This document shows positions 34,127-45,700 of a stretch of DNA of 64,000 nt, in pieces; the stretch's first letter is position 1; every line of letters starts with the position of its first letter. Below the pieces are notes generated by a model, which was not told the origin of the DNA, made no database searches, and saw only the letters and a program-made list of their open reading frames with translations. A program made the position numbers and the translations under genes. This stretch comes from Rhodoferax sp. (GTDB lineage Bacteria > Pseudomonadota > Gammaproteobacteria > Burkholderiales > Burkholderiaceae_C), in contig SSFF01000015.1 in NCBI GenBank assembly GCA_008015235.1, positions 90,727-154,726 of the forward strand, given 5' to 3'.

Positions 34127-35233
34127 TCAAACCTTCCCTTCCAACTCCGCCAGCTGCTGCGCCGCCTCATAGGCCTGCAGCGCTTCCACCACGTCACCCA
34201 GGTCGCCTTCCATGGCGCGGTCAAGTTTGTACAGGGTGAGGTTGATGCGGTGGTCGGTGAGGCGACCTTGCGGGAAGTTGTAGGTGCGGATGCGGTCGCT
34301 GCGGTCGCCGCTGCCCACCAGGCTCTTGCGCTCGGCGGCGTCCTTGGCAGCGCGCTCGGAACGTTCTTTTTCGTGGATGCGGGCAGTCAGCACCTTCAGG
34401 GCCTGGGCCTTGTTGCTGTGCTGGCTGCGTCCGTCCTGGCACTCGGCCACGATGCCGGTGGGAATGTGGGTGATGCGCACGGCCGAGTCGGTCTTGTTGA
34501 TGTGCTGGCCCCCGGCGCCACTGGCGCGGTAGGTGTCGATGCGCAGGTCGGCGGGGTTGATCTTGGCGGCTTCGACTTCGTCCTGCTCGGCCAGCACGGC
34601 GATGGTGCAGGCGCTGGTGTGGATGCGACCCTGGGTTTCGGTCAGCGGCACGCGCTGTACGCGGTGGCCGCCGCTTTCGAATTTCAGCATGCCGTAGGCG
34701 CCGCAGCTGCCGCTGCTGGTCTGTGTGGTGCCTTCCACCCGCAGCACCACTTCCTTGTAGCCGCCGAGTTCGCTCTCGGAGGCGCTGGCAATTTCGGTCT
34801 TGAGGCCGATGCTGTCGCAGTAGCGCGTGTACATGCGGGCCAGGTCGGCGGCAAACAGGGCCGATTCGTCGCCGCCGGTGCCGGCGCGGATTTCCACGAA
34901 GGCCGGGCGCGCATCGTCCGGGTCCTTGGGCAGCAGCATGCGCTGCAGCTCGGTTTCCAGCTGCGCCATCTCGGCCTGGCTGCTGGCAATTTCTTCCTGC
35001 GCCATCTCGGCCATGTCGGGGTCGCTGGCCATGTCCTGGGCGGCGGCGAGATCGGCCTCGCGTTGCTGGAAACGTGCCCAGCGGCTGGCCACCGCCGCCA
35101 CGTCGGTGTGTTCGCGCGAGAGCTTGAGGAACTGCTCCATGTCTTTCATGATGTCCTCGCGGGACAGCAGGAATTCCAGTTCACCTTGGCGGTCGGTGTA
35201 GCGGCTGAGTTGTTGGCGGAGAAAGGGCTTCAT
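34127..35233 (-). CDS. prfA: Peptide chain release factor 1
   Basis: 368 residues. It terminates translation at UAA and UAG. The GGQ motif is in [19 protein letters not shown] and the tripeptide anticodon region reads [16 protein letters not shown] (PLT at the PxT position, usually PAT). It follows hemA on the same strand with a 129-bp gap, the usual order. The substrate relationship with prmC downstream is broken physically by the accessory insert. Confidence 0.96.
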   Translation of the reverse strand: MKPFLRQQLSRYTDRQGELEFLLSREDIMKDMEQFLKLSREHTDVAAVASRWARFQQREADLAAAQDMASDPDMAEMAQEEIASSQAEMAQLETELQRMLLPKDPDDARPAFVEIRAGTGGDESALFAADLARMYTRYCDSIGLKTEIASASESELGGYKEVVLRVEGTTQTSSGSCGAYGMLKFESGGHRVQRVPLTETQGRIHTSACTIAVLAEQDEVEAAKINPADLRIDTYRASGAGGQHINKTDSAVRITHIPTGIVAECQDGRSQHSNKAQALKVLTARIHEKERSERAAKDAAERKSLVGSGDRSDRIRTYNFPQGRLTDHRINLTLYKLDRAMEGDLGDVVEALQAYEAAQQLAELEGKV

Positions 35234-35362
35234 ACGAGGTACCGGGAAAAGCGCCGGAATTCGCTATGTTTTTGCTAGCATGGTGCGCATATTCTGCGCG
35301 GGCGAGAGGCCGAAAAGGCTTGAAATGCGGCGGCAGGGCGCCGCCTGTGCGCGCTGGATCAG

Positions 35363-36619
35363 CTAACGCTCGGAGCGCAGGAAGAAGTGCTGGATGGCGT
35401 TGCTGGCGCGTTCGCGGGCGTGGGGTTCGGCGGCACGCAGTTCGGCCATGGCGCCGTGCAGCATCTTTTGCGTGAGACCGCGCGACAGAGCCTCCAGCAC
35501 GGTGTCCACGTCTTCCCCCTTGGCCAGGAGCTTGCGGGCACGGGCAATTTCAGCAGCACGCCATTCGTCGGCCTGGGCGTTGAGCTGCTGGATCAGCGGC
35601 ACGCTGGCGCGCTGGTCGATCCAGTGCATGAAGCTCTGAACCCCGGCGTCCACAATGGCTTCGGCCTGGGCCACGGCGGCCTGGCGATTCGCCTGGGCGG
35701 TCTGCACCACGCTGGCCAGGTCGTCCACGGTGTAGAGGTACACGTCCTCCAGCGCCTTGACTTCGATTTCGATGTCGCGCGGCACGGCCAGGTCGACCAT
35801 GAACATGGGGCGGTGGCGGCGTTTCTTCAGCGCGCGCTCCACGGCACCGAGGCCGATGATGGGAAGGGTGGAGGCGGTGCAGCTCACCACGGCGTCAAAT
35901 TCGTGCAGGCGGTCGGGCAGGTCGGCCAGGCGCATCACTTCGCCACCAAAGCGGCTGGCGAGCTTTTCGCCACGCTCCAGCGTGCGGTTGGCAATGGCGA
36001 TGTGCTTGGGGCTCTTGGCCGCGAAGTGCGTGGCACAGAGTTCGATCATCTCGCCCGCACCCACAAACAGCACCTTGACCTTGCCCAGGTCTTCGAACAG
36101 GTTGCCCGCCAGGCGCACGGCGGCGGCGGCCATGCTGATGGAGTGGGCGCCGATTTCGGTGGATGTGCGCACTTCCTTGGCCACGGCAAAAGAGCGCTGG
36201 AACAGCTGCGACAGCGTGGTGCCCAGTGCGCCGGCTTCTTCGGCGGCACGCACGGCGTCTTTCATCTGGCCCAGGATCTGCGGCTCGCCCAGCACCATGG
36301 AATCGAGCCCGCTGGCCACACGGAAGGCGTGGCGTGCGGCCAAATCGTCCTGCAGGGTGTAGGAGTGGGCGCGCAGCACATGGGGGGCCACACCGCCAAT
36401 GTGGGCCATCCAGTCCAGCGTGTGCTCGACCTGGTGGCGGTCACCGGCGCAGTAAATCTCGGTGCGGTTGCAGGTGGACACCAGCGCCGCTTCGGGGCGC
36501 GACAGGGTTTCACGCAAGGCCCGCAGGGTGCCCGGAATTTGGTCCACGGCAAACGCAAACCGGCCCCGCAAATCCAGCGGTGCGGTGGTGTGGTTGATGC
36601 CGAGTGTCCAAACTGCCAT
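35363..36619 (-). CDS. hemA: Glutamyl-tRNA reductase
   Basis: 418 residues. It converts glutamyl-tRNA to glutamate-1-semialdehyde, the first committed step of tetrapyrrole synthesis. The N-terminal [14 protein letters not shown] and catalytic [10 protein letters not shown] (Cys50) are intact, and [17 protein letters not shown] is the NADPH site. Divergent from the membrane protein gene at 36755; a palindromic FNR-like box lies 37-50 bp upstream of the start. Confidence 0.97.
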   Translation of the reverse strand: MAVWTLGINHTTAPLDLRGRFAFAVDQIPGTLRALRETLSRPEAALVSTCNRTEIYCAGDRHQVEHTLDWMAHIGGVAPHVLRAHSYTLQDDLAARHAFRVASGLDSMVLGEPQILGQMKDAVRAAEEAGALGTTLSQLFQRSFAVAKEVRTSTEIGAHSISMAAAAVRLAGNLFEDLGKVKVLFVGAGEMIELCATHFAAKSPKHIAIANRTLERGEKLASRFGGEVMRLADLPDRLHEFDAVVSCTASTLPIIGLGAVERALKKRRHRPMFMVDLAVPRDIEIEVKALEDVYLYTVDDLASVVQTAQANRQAAVAQAEAIVDAGVQSFMHWIDQRASVPLIQQLNAQADEWRAAEIARARKLLAKGEDVDTVLEALSRGLTQKMLHGAMAELRAAEPHARERASNAIQHFFLRSER

Positions 36620-36655
36620 GGGGAGTGATTGTCGGGGCTGGTAGCGGGGTCTTAC

Positions 36656-36669
36656 ATGACCTAGGTCAA
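36656..36669. promoter_or_regulatory. FNR/Anr-like dyad upstream of hemA
   Basis: ATGAC-CTAG-GTCAA. The inner 12 bp TGACCTAGGTCA is a perfect palindrome; it differs from the TTGAC-N4-GTCAA form of an FNR/Anr box at one outer base. It lies between hemA and the divergent gene at 36755. Oxygen control of hemA by Anr is known in pseudomonads, which makes this plausible. Confidence 0.45.
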
Positions 36670-36754
36670 ATTCTGTGCTGCCAGCGGTTGGAAAAGCGGG
36701 GATTATAAAATTTCACACTTCTGCAACGCCAGCGCCCCCAGCGGGCCGTACCGC

Positions 36755-37024
36755 ATGGGACTCTGGAACCTGTTCATTCACCTTGCCAATTTCGTCCTGC
36801 CCGCGCTGGCGCTGGGTGCGACACTGGCCGTTTTTGCCCCATTTTTTACACGAAAACGCATGGTAGCCCGCACAATCATTGTGCAGACAGCTATCAATTC
36901 AGTAGCGGGTTTGTTGGTGCTGGTAGCTGGCTTGGTGCTGTTTGGCAATGACGGCAAGATGGCGACCTACGCAGCCCTGGTGCTGGCCACCGGCACCGCG
37001 CAGTGGTGGGGGCTGCGCCGGTGA
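36755..37024 (+). CDS. Small inner-membrane protein of unknown function
   Basis: 89 residues with three hydrophobic segments (about 8-30, 44-66, 70-85), one of which (AINSVAGLLVLVAGLVLFG) contains a weak resemblance to the left arm of the dispersed repeat. No known family recognised. The stop overlaps the GTG start of the HAD gene (GTGA), so it is co-translated with the phosphatase. Divergent from hemA. Confidence 0.75.
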   Translation: MGLWNLFIHLANFVLPALALGATLAVFAPFFTRKRMVARTIIVQTAINSVAGLLVLVAGLVLFGNDGKMATYAALVLATGTAQWWGLRR

Positions 37025-37704
37025 GCGCGCCCAAGTCGGACAGGCTTCTGGCGCTGCTGCTGGACCACGACGGCACGCTGGTCGACTCCGAGTCGGCCCA
37101 TCACCTGCTGTGGAACGAAGTGCTGGCGCCTTTTGGCGCGTCCATCACCGCCCTGGAATACGAGCGCGACTACGCTGGGCTGCCCGCTTTGGACAACGGC
37201 GCCCAGGCTGTGGCGCGTTTTGGATTGAGAGCCACGGCGCAGGACTTGGCCCAGGCCAAATTTGCCGCCACCCGCGCCTACCTGCAGGACAAAGCCTTCC
37301 CGCTTATGCCCGGGGTGGCCGCGGCCCTGGCCCATTGGCGCAGCCGCTTCCGTCTGGGCGTGGTCACCGGCGCCCGCAGCTTTGCGGTGCAGAACAGCTT
37401 GCAAAAGCATGGCCTGGCCGAGGGCTTCGAGTGCGTGGTGTCGGCCGACGACGTGGCGCGCACCAAGCCCGACCCGGCCTGTTACCGCCTGGCGCTGCAA
37501 CGCATGGCCTTGCAGCCGGAGAACGTGCTGGCGATCGAAGACACGGCGCACGGCGTGGATGCCGCCACGTCAGCCGGGCTGCGTTGCATCGCCATCCCGA
37601 CGGCCTTGTCGGCCCAGCATGACTTTTCCCGTGCCTGTGTGGTACTGCCCAGCATGGCCTCGGCCGTGGACTGGATTGACCGGGAAGTGCTCAGTCGGGG
37701 CTGA
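37021..37704 (+). CDS. HAD-superfamily hydrolase, subfamily IA
   Basis: 227 residues. Motif I LLLDHDGTLVDSE gives catalytic Asp15 and Asp17; motif II is VVTGARS, and motif III/IV is KPDPACYRLAL...VLAIEDTAHGVDAA. These are phosphatases of small phosphorylated metabolites. It starts with GTG inside the stop of the preceding gene. Its 3' end overlaps the 3' end of ugpQ by 14 bp on opposite strands. Confidence 0.92.
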   Translation: MSAPKSDRLLALLLDHDGTLVDSESAHHLLWNEVLAPFGASITALEYERDYAGLPALDNGAQAVARFGLRATAQDLAQAKFAATRAYLQDKAFPLMPGVAAALAHWRSRFRLGVVTGARSFAVQNSLQKHGLAEGFECVVSADDVARTKPDPACYRLALQRMALQPENVLAIEDTAHGVDAATSAGLRCIAIPTALSAQHDFSRACVVLPSMASAVDWIDREVLSRG

Positions 37705-38473
37705 ACAGGTCGACCCGGTCGGTGATGATGCCGTCGGTACCCAGAGCGATAAGGCGCTCGGCCACCCATTCGTCATTGACGGTATAGCTCAGGGTGCGCA
37801 GACCGGCGCTCTGGGCCTGGCGCACGGTGCTTTCGTCCCACAGCGCATAGTTGCAGACCACAGCCTGGCAGCCCAGGGTCAGCGCGCATTCGAGCCAGCC
37901 AGTCCACAGTGTGTCCAGCAGCAACCCGCGCGGCAACTCCGGTGCGGATTCCTGTGCGCCCATGAGCGCTTCGGGCTGGAAAGACGTCAGCAGCGGCGGC
38001 ACCGCCTGCCCCTGCCACAGGCGCGCGGCTTCGCGCGACACGACAGCGCCGGTTTCGCGTTCGGTGCCTGGGGTCGGTTTGATTTCAATGTTCAGGCAGT
38101 AGCCGTTGCGGATGCAGAAATGGGCCACAGCGCCCAGGGTGGGCAGGGGCTCGCCCGCAAAGCGGCGGCTGTGCCAGCTGCCCGCATCCAGTTGCGACAG
38201 CGTGTGCCAAGGGTGTTCGCCGCCCACGGCGCTCTGGCCCACACCGATGAACGCACGTGCATTGGTGGTGCGCTGCAAGGTGGCGTCGTGCATCAGGAAT
38301 ACGACCCCGTCCGCACTTAACTTGGCGTCGCATTCGAACATGCGGTAGCCATGCTGGGCACCGAGGCGAAAGGCGGCCAGGGTGTTTTCGGGCGCCAGCT
38401 TGCCGGCGCCACGGTGGGCCACCCAGCGCGGGTAGGGCCAGGCGGGCAGTTCGGGCGTATCTGTGTCTGTCAT
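37691..38473 (-). CDS. ugpQ: Glycerophosphodiester phosphodiesterase
   Basis: 260 residues. It splits glycerophosphodiesters to sn-glycerol-3-phosphate and an alcohol. GDPD motifs: VAHRGAGKLAPENT (His20, Arg21), FECDAKLSADGVVFLMHD (Glu47, Asp49, His62), IEIKPT. No signal peptide, so cytosolic like E. coli UgpQ. It is the last gene of the ugpBAECQ run, 2 bp after ugpC. Confidence 0.94.
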   Translation of the reverse strand: MTDTDTPELPAWPYPRWVAHRGAGKLAPENTLAAFRLGAQHGYRMFECDAKLSADGVVFLMHDATLQRTTNARAFIGVGQSAVGGEHPWHTLSQLDAGSWHSRRFAGEPLPTLGAVAHFCIRNGYCLNIEIKPTPGTERETGAVVSREAARLWQGQAVPPLLTSFQPEALMGAQESAPELPRGLLLDTLWTGWLECALTLGCQAVVCNYALWDESTVRQAQSAGLRTLSYTVNDEWVAERLIALGTDGIITDRVDLFSPD

Positions 38474-38475
38474 GT

Positions 38476-39510
<1,035 letters not shown>

Positions 39511-39515
39511 GTTGT

Positions 39516-40367
39516 TTACTTTTCCGTGTCCACCAGGCCTTTGACAAACCACTTCTGCATGAGCATGACCACCAGCGCGGGCGGCAGCATGGCCAGCATG
39601 GCAGTGGCCATGACGATGTTCCATTCGGTCTGGGCGTCGCCGCCCGAAATCATCTGCTTGATGCCCACGACAACGGGGTACATGTCTTCCCGGGTGGTGA
39701 CCAGCAGCGGCCAGAGGTACTGGTTCCAGCCATAGATGAACTGGATGACAAACAGTGCAGCCATGCTGGTGGCGGACAGTGGCAGCAGAATGTCCTTGAA
39801 GAAGCGCAGGGGGCCGGCGCCGTCCACGCGCGCCGCTTCCACCAGTTCGTCGGGCACGGTCAGGAAGAATTGGCGGAACAGAAAGGTTGCCGTGGCCGAG
39901 GCAATGAGTGGCACGGTCAGGCCCGCATAGCTGTTGAGCAGGCCGAGATCGGCCACCACCTGGTAGGTGGGCCCGATGCGCACCTCCACCGGCAGCATGA
40001 GCGTGACAAAAATGGCCCAGAACACCGCCATGCGGCCGGGGAAGCGGAAGTAGACGATGGCAAAGGCCGACAGCAGCGAGATGGCGATCTTGCCCAGCGA
40101 GATGACCAGGGCTGTGACCAGGCTCACCACCATCATCTGCCCTACCGCCGCTTTGGAGCCCGTGCCCTGGCGCTCGCCGTTGAGCGCGATGCGGTAGTTG
40201 TCCAGCAGGTGTTCCCCGGGCAGCAGTGGCATGGGACTTTGCACCACGGCCTCGGTGGTGTGGGTCGAGGCCACGAAGGTGATGTAGATGGGGAAGGCGA
40301 CGATCAGCACCCCGAGGATGAGGATGCCGTGCGACAGGATGTCGAGCCAGCGGTTGCGTTCCACCAT
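39516..40367 (-). CDS. ugpE: sn-glycerol-3-phosphate ABC transporter, permease UgpE
   Basis: 283 residues, six predicted membrane helices. The EAA loop reads [25 protein letters not shown], typical of MalG-type permeases. It shares one base with the end of ugpA and ends 5 bp before ugpC. Confidence 0.95.
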   Translation of the reverse strand: MVERNRWLDILSHGILILGVLIVAFPIYITFVASTHTTEAVVQSPMPLLPGEHLLDNYRIALNGERQGTGSKAAVGQMMVVSLVTALVISLGKIAISLLSAFAIVYFRFPGRMAVFWAIFVTLMLPVEVRIGPTYQVVADLGLLNSYAGLTVPLIASATATFLFRQFFLTVPDELVEAARVDGAGPLRFFKDILLPLSATSMAALFVIQFIYGWNQYLWPLLVTTREDMYPVVVGIKQMISGGDAQTEWNIVMATAMLAMLPPALVVMLMQKWFVKGLVDTEK

Positions 40368-41254
40368 CAGTAATTCACCTTTTTCTCAACGAAGCGGAAC
40401 TGGATAACGGTAAGCGCCACCACGATCACCATCAGCACCACGCTCTGTGCGGCCGAGCCGCCCAGGTCCATGGCCTTGAAGCCGTCGAAATACACCTTGT
40501 AGACCAGGATGGCCGTGTCCTTGCCGGGGCCACCCTTGGTGGCGGCATCGACGATGGCGAAGGTGTCGAAGAAGGCGTAGACGATGTTGATGACCAGCAG
40601 GAAGAAGGTGGTGGGCGAGAGCAAGGGAAACTGGATGGTCCAGAAGCGTTTCCAGGGCTTGGCGCCGTCCATGGCCGCGGCTTCGATCAGCGACTTGGGG
40701 ATGCTCTGCAAGCCGGCCAGGAAGAACAGGAAGTTGTAGGAAATCTGCTTCCACACCGCGGCCATGACGATCAGCGCCATGGCGTGGTTGCTGTTGAGCA
40801 GCGGGTCCCAGCCCATGCCGAGTTGGCGGATGCCGTAGGACACGATGCCGATGCTGGGCGCGAACATGAACAGCCACAGGACCCCCGCCACGGCCGGGGC
40901 CACGGCGTAGGGCCAGATCAGGAAGGTGCGGTAGATGACCGAGCCGCGTACCACGCGGTCGGCAAAAGTGGCCAGCAGCAAGGAAATGCTCAGGCCCAGA
41001 ACGGCCACCAGGGCCGAGAACACGGCCGTGGTCTGGAACGAAGCCAGGTAGGAGGGATCGTTCCATAGGTTGCGGAAGTTGTCCATTCCGACAAACTCCA
41101 CCGAGGTGCCAAACGCGTCGGATTGCAGCACCGACTGCCACAGCGCCTGGCCAGCCGGCCAGAAAAAAAACACGCTGATGATGGCCACCTGGGGGGCAAT
41201 GAGCACCCAGGGCAGCCAGGTCGAGTGGAAGACGACGCGTTTTTCGTTGGACAT
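40367..41254 (-). CDS. ugpA: sn-glycerol-3-phosphate ABC transporter, permease UgpA
   Basis: 295 residues, MalF-type permease with six helices. The EAA loop reads [26 protein letters not shown]. Similarity to UgpA is clear ([34 protein letters not shown]). Second gene of the operon, 21 bp after ugpB. Confidence 0.95.
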   Translation of the reverse strand: MSNEKRVVFHSTWLPWVLIAPQVAIISVFFFWPAGQALWQSVLQSDAFGTSVEFVGMDNFRNLWNDPSYLASFQTTAVFSALVAVLGLSISLLLATFADRVVRGSVIYRTFLIWPYAVAPAVAGVLWLFMFAPSIGIVSYGIRQLGMGWDPLLNSNHAMALIVMAAVWKQISYNFLFFLAGLQSIPKSLIEAAAMDGAKPWKRFWTIQFPLLSPTTFFLLVINIVYAFFDTFAIVDAATKGGPGKDTAILVYKVYFDGFKAMDLGGSAAQSVVLMVIVVALTVIQFRFVEKKVNY

Positions 41255-41275
41255 CAGGGAGCGGGCCGGACGGCT

Positions 41276-42586
41276 TTACTTGTTGGCTTTTTCAAAGCGC
41301 GCCAGCAGTTCGTCACCGCGCGTCACGATGGCATCAAGCGCTTCCTTGGCCGACTTCTTGCCGGCCCAGACCTGTTCCAGTTCTTCGTCCTCGATGGCGC
41401 GTATCTGCACGTAATTCCCCAGGCGGATGCCGCGGCTCTTGTCGGTCACCTTGCGGATCATCTGGTTCACAGCCACGTCGGTACCGGGGTTCTGCTTGTA
41501 GAAGCCGGAGTCTTCAGTGAGCTTGAAGGCGGCGGTGGTGATGGGCAGGTAACCGGTGCGCTTGTGGCTGGCCGACTGCACTTCGGGGCGGGAGATGAAG
41601 TCGAAGAACTTGGCGATACCCTTGTATTCCTCGGGCTTCTTGCCTGCCATGACCCACAGGCTGGCACCGCCGATGACGGTGTTCTGGGGAGCACCGGGGA
41701 CGTCGTGGTAGTGGGGCAGGGGGGCCAGGCCGAAGCCGAACTTGGCGTTTTTCTTGACGTTGCCGTAGAAGCCACTGGAGGTGGTGATCATGGCGCACTC
41801 GCCCGAGACGAAGGTGGCCTCGGGCACGTTGCCACGGCCCTTGTAGACAAACAGGCCCTGTTTGGCCATGTTGCCCAGGTTCTCGATGTGGCGCACATGC
41901 AGCGGGGAGTTGATCTTCATGCGGGCGTCGAGGCCGGCCAGACCGTTCTGTTTGCTGGCAAATTCGACGTTGTGCCAGGCCGAGAAGCTTTCCAGCTGGG
42001 TCCAGCCCTGCCAGGCCAGGGTGATGGGGCACTTGTGGCCGGCAGCCTTGAGCTTGGCAGCCGCCAGTGCCACTTCGGCCCAGGTGCTGGGTGCTTGTTC
42101 AGCGGGCAGGCCGGCCGCCTTGAAGGCGTCCTTGTTGTAGTAGAAAACCGTGGTCGAGCTGTTGAAAGGAAAGCTGAGCATCTGGCCGTTGGGGGCGGTG
42201 TAGTAGCCGGCCACGGCGGGGATGTAGACCTTGGGGTCGAACTTGTAACCCGCATCGGCCATGACCTTGCCCACCGGCACGATGGCGCCCTTGCTGGCCA
42301 TCATGGTGGCGGTGCCCACCTCAAACACCTGCAGGATGTGGGGGGCATTGCCCGCGCGGAAGGCGGCCACGGCTGCGGTCATGGATTCGTCGTAGCTGCC
42401 CTTGAAGGTGGGGCTGATCTTGTAGTCCTTCTGGCTGGCGTTGAATTCCTTGGCCAGGTCATTGACCCATTCGCCGTTGACCGCCGCCATGGAGTGCCAC
42501 CACTGGATTTCGGTCTGGGCGTGGGCGGACAGGATGCTGGCGCAGGCCATGGCGGCCAGTGCGACGGAGCGGCGGACAAAGGTCAT
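41276..42586 (-). CDS. ugpB: sn-glycerol-3-phosphate-binding periplasmic protein
   Basis: 436 residues. A signal peptide (about 1-23, ending AHAQ) leads to the family-1 binding-protein fold with TEIQWWHSMAAVNGEWVNDL, the UgpB hallmark, and WWHSM ligand residues. AAGGAG lies upstream of this ATG; a longer in-frame start is rejected because it would precede the signal peptide. First gene of the operon, divergent from the DUF3683 gene across 212 bp. Confidence 0.95.
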   Translation of the reverse strand: MTFVRRSVALAAMACASILSAHAQTEIQWWHSMAAVNGEWVNDLAKEFNASQKDYKISPTFKGSYDESMTAAVAAFRAGNAPHILQVFEVGTATMMASKGAIVPVGKVMADAGYKFDPKVYIPAVAGYYTAPNGQMLSFPFNSSTTVFYYNKDAFKAAGLPAEQAPSTWAEVALAAAKLKAAGHKCPITLAWQGWTQLESFSAWHNVEFASKQNGLAGLDARMKINSPLHVRHIENLGNMAKQGLFVYKGRGNVPEATFVSGECAMITTSSGFYGNVKKNAKFGFGLAPLPHYHDVPGAPQNTVIGGASLWVMAGKKPEEYKGIAKFFDFISRPEVQSASHKRTGYLPITTAAFKLTEDSGFYKQNPGTDVAVNQMIRKVTDKSRGIRLGNYVQIRAIEDEELEQVWAGKKSAKEALDAIVTRGDELLARFEKANK

Positions 42587-42798
42587 AAAGTCTCCTTGGG
42601 AAGAAAAATATGCAATCGTGGCGGCAGATTGTGACACCAGCGTTTCATGTCGATTACAGCGGTTTGCCGGTACGCCACCGATAGGGGCTTACCACTAGAA
42701 AAGGCCGGTGAATGCTGCACTGCGGTACCATCGCAGCCTTGCCGTTTCGCTTTGCCGGGGGGTGTTGGACCCCACCTAAAAGGCACCCATGCCCACCC

Positions 42799-45700
42799 AT
42801 GAACGCTCCCACCCCGCTGAACCAGCTCCTCAGTGCCGCTGACCCTGCCGCCCATGGCGCAGAGCGCATTCGCGAGATTCCCTACAACTACACCTCGTTT
42901 TCCGACCGCGAAATCGTCATCCGGCTGCTGGGCGTCAGGGCCTGGGAGCAGCTCAACCAGCTGCGCGGCGAGCGCCGCACCGGCCGCTCGGCGCGCATGC
43001 TCTACGAAGTGCTGGGCGACATGTGGGTGGTGCAGCGCAACCCCTACCTGCAGGACGACCTGCTGGACAACCCGCGCCGGCGCAGCCTGCTGGTGGATGC
43101 CTTGCACCACCGCCTGGGCGAGGTGCAAAAGCGCCGGACCCCCGAGGCCGACCCCGAGCGCGATGCGCTGGTGGGCGCGCTGCTGCAGTCGGCCACGGCC
43201 GCGGTGGAGGCGTTCAACGCCGCCTTTGTCGAAATCGCGGCCCTGCGCCGCAAGACCGAAAAGCTGCTGACCAAACTGACGGCCAAGGACAACGTCAAGT
43301 TCGACGGGCTCTCGCGCGTGTCTCACGTGACCGATGCCACCGACTGGCGTGTCGAATACCCGTTCGTGGTGTTGACTCCCGATTCCGAAGAGGAAATGGC
43401 GGGTCTGGTGAAGGGCTGTATCGACCTGGGACTGACCATCGTTCCGCGCGGCGGCGGCACCGGCTACACCGGCGGCGCCATTCCGCTGACCTGGAAGAGC
43501 GCCGTCATCAACACCGAAAAACTCGAGTCCATGACCGAGGTGCAGCTGGTGCGCCTGCCCGGCTTGGAGCGTGAAGTGCCCACGGTCTGGAGCGAAGCCG
43601 GTGTGGTGACCCAGCGCGTGGCCGATGCGGCCGAGCGCGCAGGCTATGTGTTTGCGGTGGACCCGACTTCGATGGAAGCCTCGTGCATTGGCGGCAACAT
43701 CGCCATGAACGCGGGCGGCAAGAAGGCCGTGCTGTGGGGTACGGCGCTGGACAACCTGGCCAGCTGGCGCATGGTCACGCCGAACGCCGAGTGGCTGGAA
43801 GTGACCCGCGTGAACCACAACCTGGGCAAGATCCACGATGCGGAAATAGCCAGCTTCACGCTGCAGTATTTCAAGGCCGACGGCAAGACGCCGCTGCGCA
43901 CCGAACGGCTGGACATTCCCGGCGCCAGCTTCCGCAAGGAAGGCCTGGGCAAGGACGTGACCGACAAGTTCCTCTCGGGCCTTCCGGGCGTGCAGAAAGA
44001 GGGTACCGACGGTCTCATCACCAGCGCACGCTGGGTGGTGCACAAGATGCCGGCCCACACCCGCACCGTGTGTCTGGAGTTCTTTGGCAATGCCAAGGAT
44101 GCCGTGCCCAGCATCGTCGAGATCATCGACTTCATGTTTGCCGAGGCCAAGCGCACCGGCGTGGTGCTGGCCGGCCTGGAGCACCTGGACGACCGCTACC
44201 TCAAGGCGGTGGGCTACGCCACCAAGTCCAAACGCGCCCAGGCCCTGGGTGGCAACGGGCTGCCAAAGATGGCGCTGTTTGGTGACATCAGCGGTGACGA
44301 CGCCGATGCCGTGGCCCGGGCCACCAGTGAGGTGGTGCGCATTGCCAATTCGCGCAACGGCGAGGGCTTCATCGCCATCAGCCCCGAGGCACGCAAGAAA
44401 TTCTGGCTCGACCGCAAGCGCACCGCCGCCATCAGCCGCCACACCAACGCCTTCAAGATCAACGAAGACGTGGTGATTCCGCTGCCGCGCATGGCCGAGT
44501 ATACCGATGGCATCGAGCGCATCAACATCGAACTGAGCCTGCAGAACAAGCTGGCCCTGTGCGACGCGCTGATCGAATTTTTCGAGGCCGGCAACCTGCC
44601 CCTGGGCAAGTCCGACGACGCCAGCGAAATACCCGCCACCGAGCTGCTGCAGGACCGTGTGGTGCAGGCGTTGGGCCTGGTGCGCGAGGTGCGCGCCCAA
44701 TGGCAGGACTGGCTCGACCGAGTGGAAGAACTGTTCCCACAGTTGCAGGATCACTCCTTGCGTGCCAGCTGGAAGGTCCAGCTGCGCAACCCGCTGCAGC
44801 GCATCTTCACGGGTGCAGAGTTCGAGCCCACCATGGTGCAACTCAACGCCATCCAGCAGCGTGTGCTCAAAGGCCGGGTCTGGGTGGCGCTGCACATGCA
44901 CGCCGGTGATGGCAATGTGCACACCAATATTCCCGTCAACAGCGACGACTACGCCATGCTGCAGGCCGCGCACGGTGCGGTCAAGCGCATCATGGTGCTG
45001 GCACGCAGCCTGGGTGGGGTGATCTCGGGCGAACACGGCATCGGCATCACCAAGCTCGAATTCCTGACCGACGAGGAGCTGGCACCGTTCACTGCCTACA
45101 AGGCCAAGGTGGACCCCGAAGGCCGCTTCAACAAGGGCAAATTGCTCCGAAATCAGGAGCAATCTGGGCAGTCTGAAAGCGGGCTGGATGCCAATTTGGC
45201 CTCCAATGCAGTCACCTACGCCGACCTGACCAACGCCTATACGCCCTCGTTCGGCCTGATGGGGCACGAGTCGCTGATCATGCAGCAGTCCGACATCGGC
45301 GCCATTGCCGACTCGGTGAAGGACTGCCTGCGCTGCGGCAAGTGCAAGCCGGTGTGCAGCACCCACGTGCCGCGCGCCAACCTGCTCTACAGCCCACGCA
45401 ACAAGATCCTGGCGACCTCGCTGCTGGTGGAGGCTTTCCTGTACGAAGAACAGACCCGCCGCGGCATCAGCATCCGCCACTGGGAAGAGTTCGAGGACGT
45501 GGCCGACCACTGCACTGTGTGCCACAAGTGCTACACACCGTGCCCGGTGAAGATCGACTTCGGCGACGTGACCATGAACATGCGCAACCTGTTGCGCAAG
45601 ATGGGCAAGAAGCGCTGGCGCCCCGGCAATGCCGCGGCCATGTTCTTCCTCAACGCCACCAACCCCGACACCATCAAGCTGGTGCGCAGCGCCATGGTCG

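Noticed and set aside
36890..36930. Possible eighth copy of the dispersed repeat inside the small membrane protein gene
   Set aside because: Only the first 17 bases (GCTATCAATTCAGTAGC) resemble the family; the right half does not align, so it is not counted among the copies.
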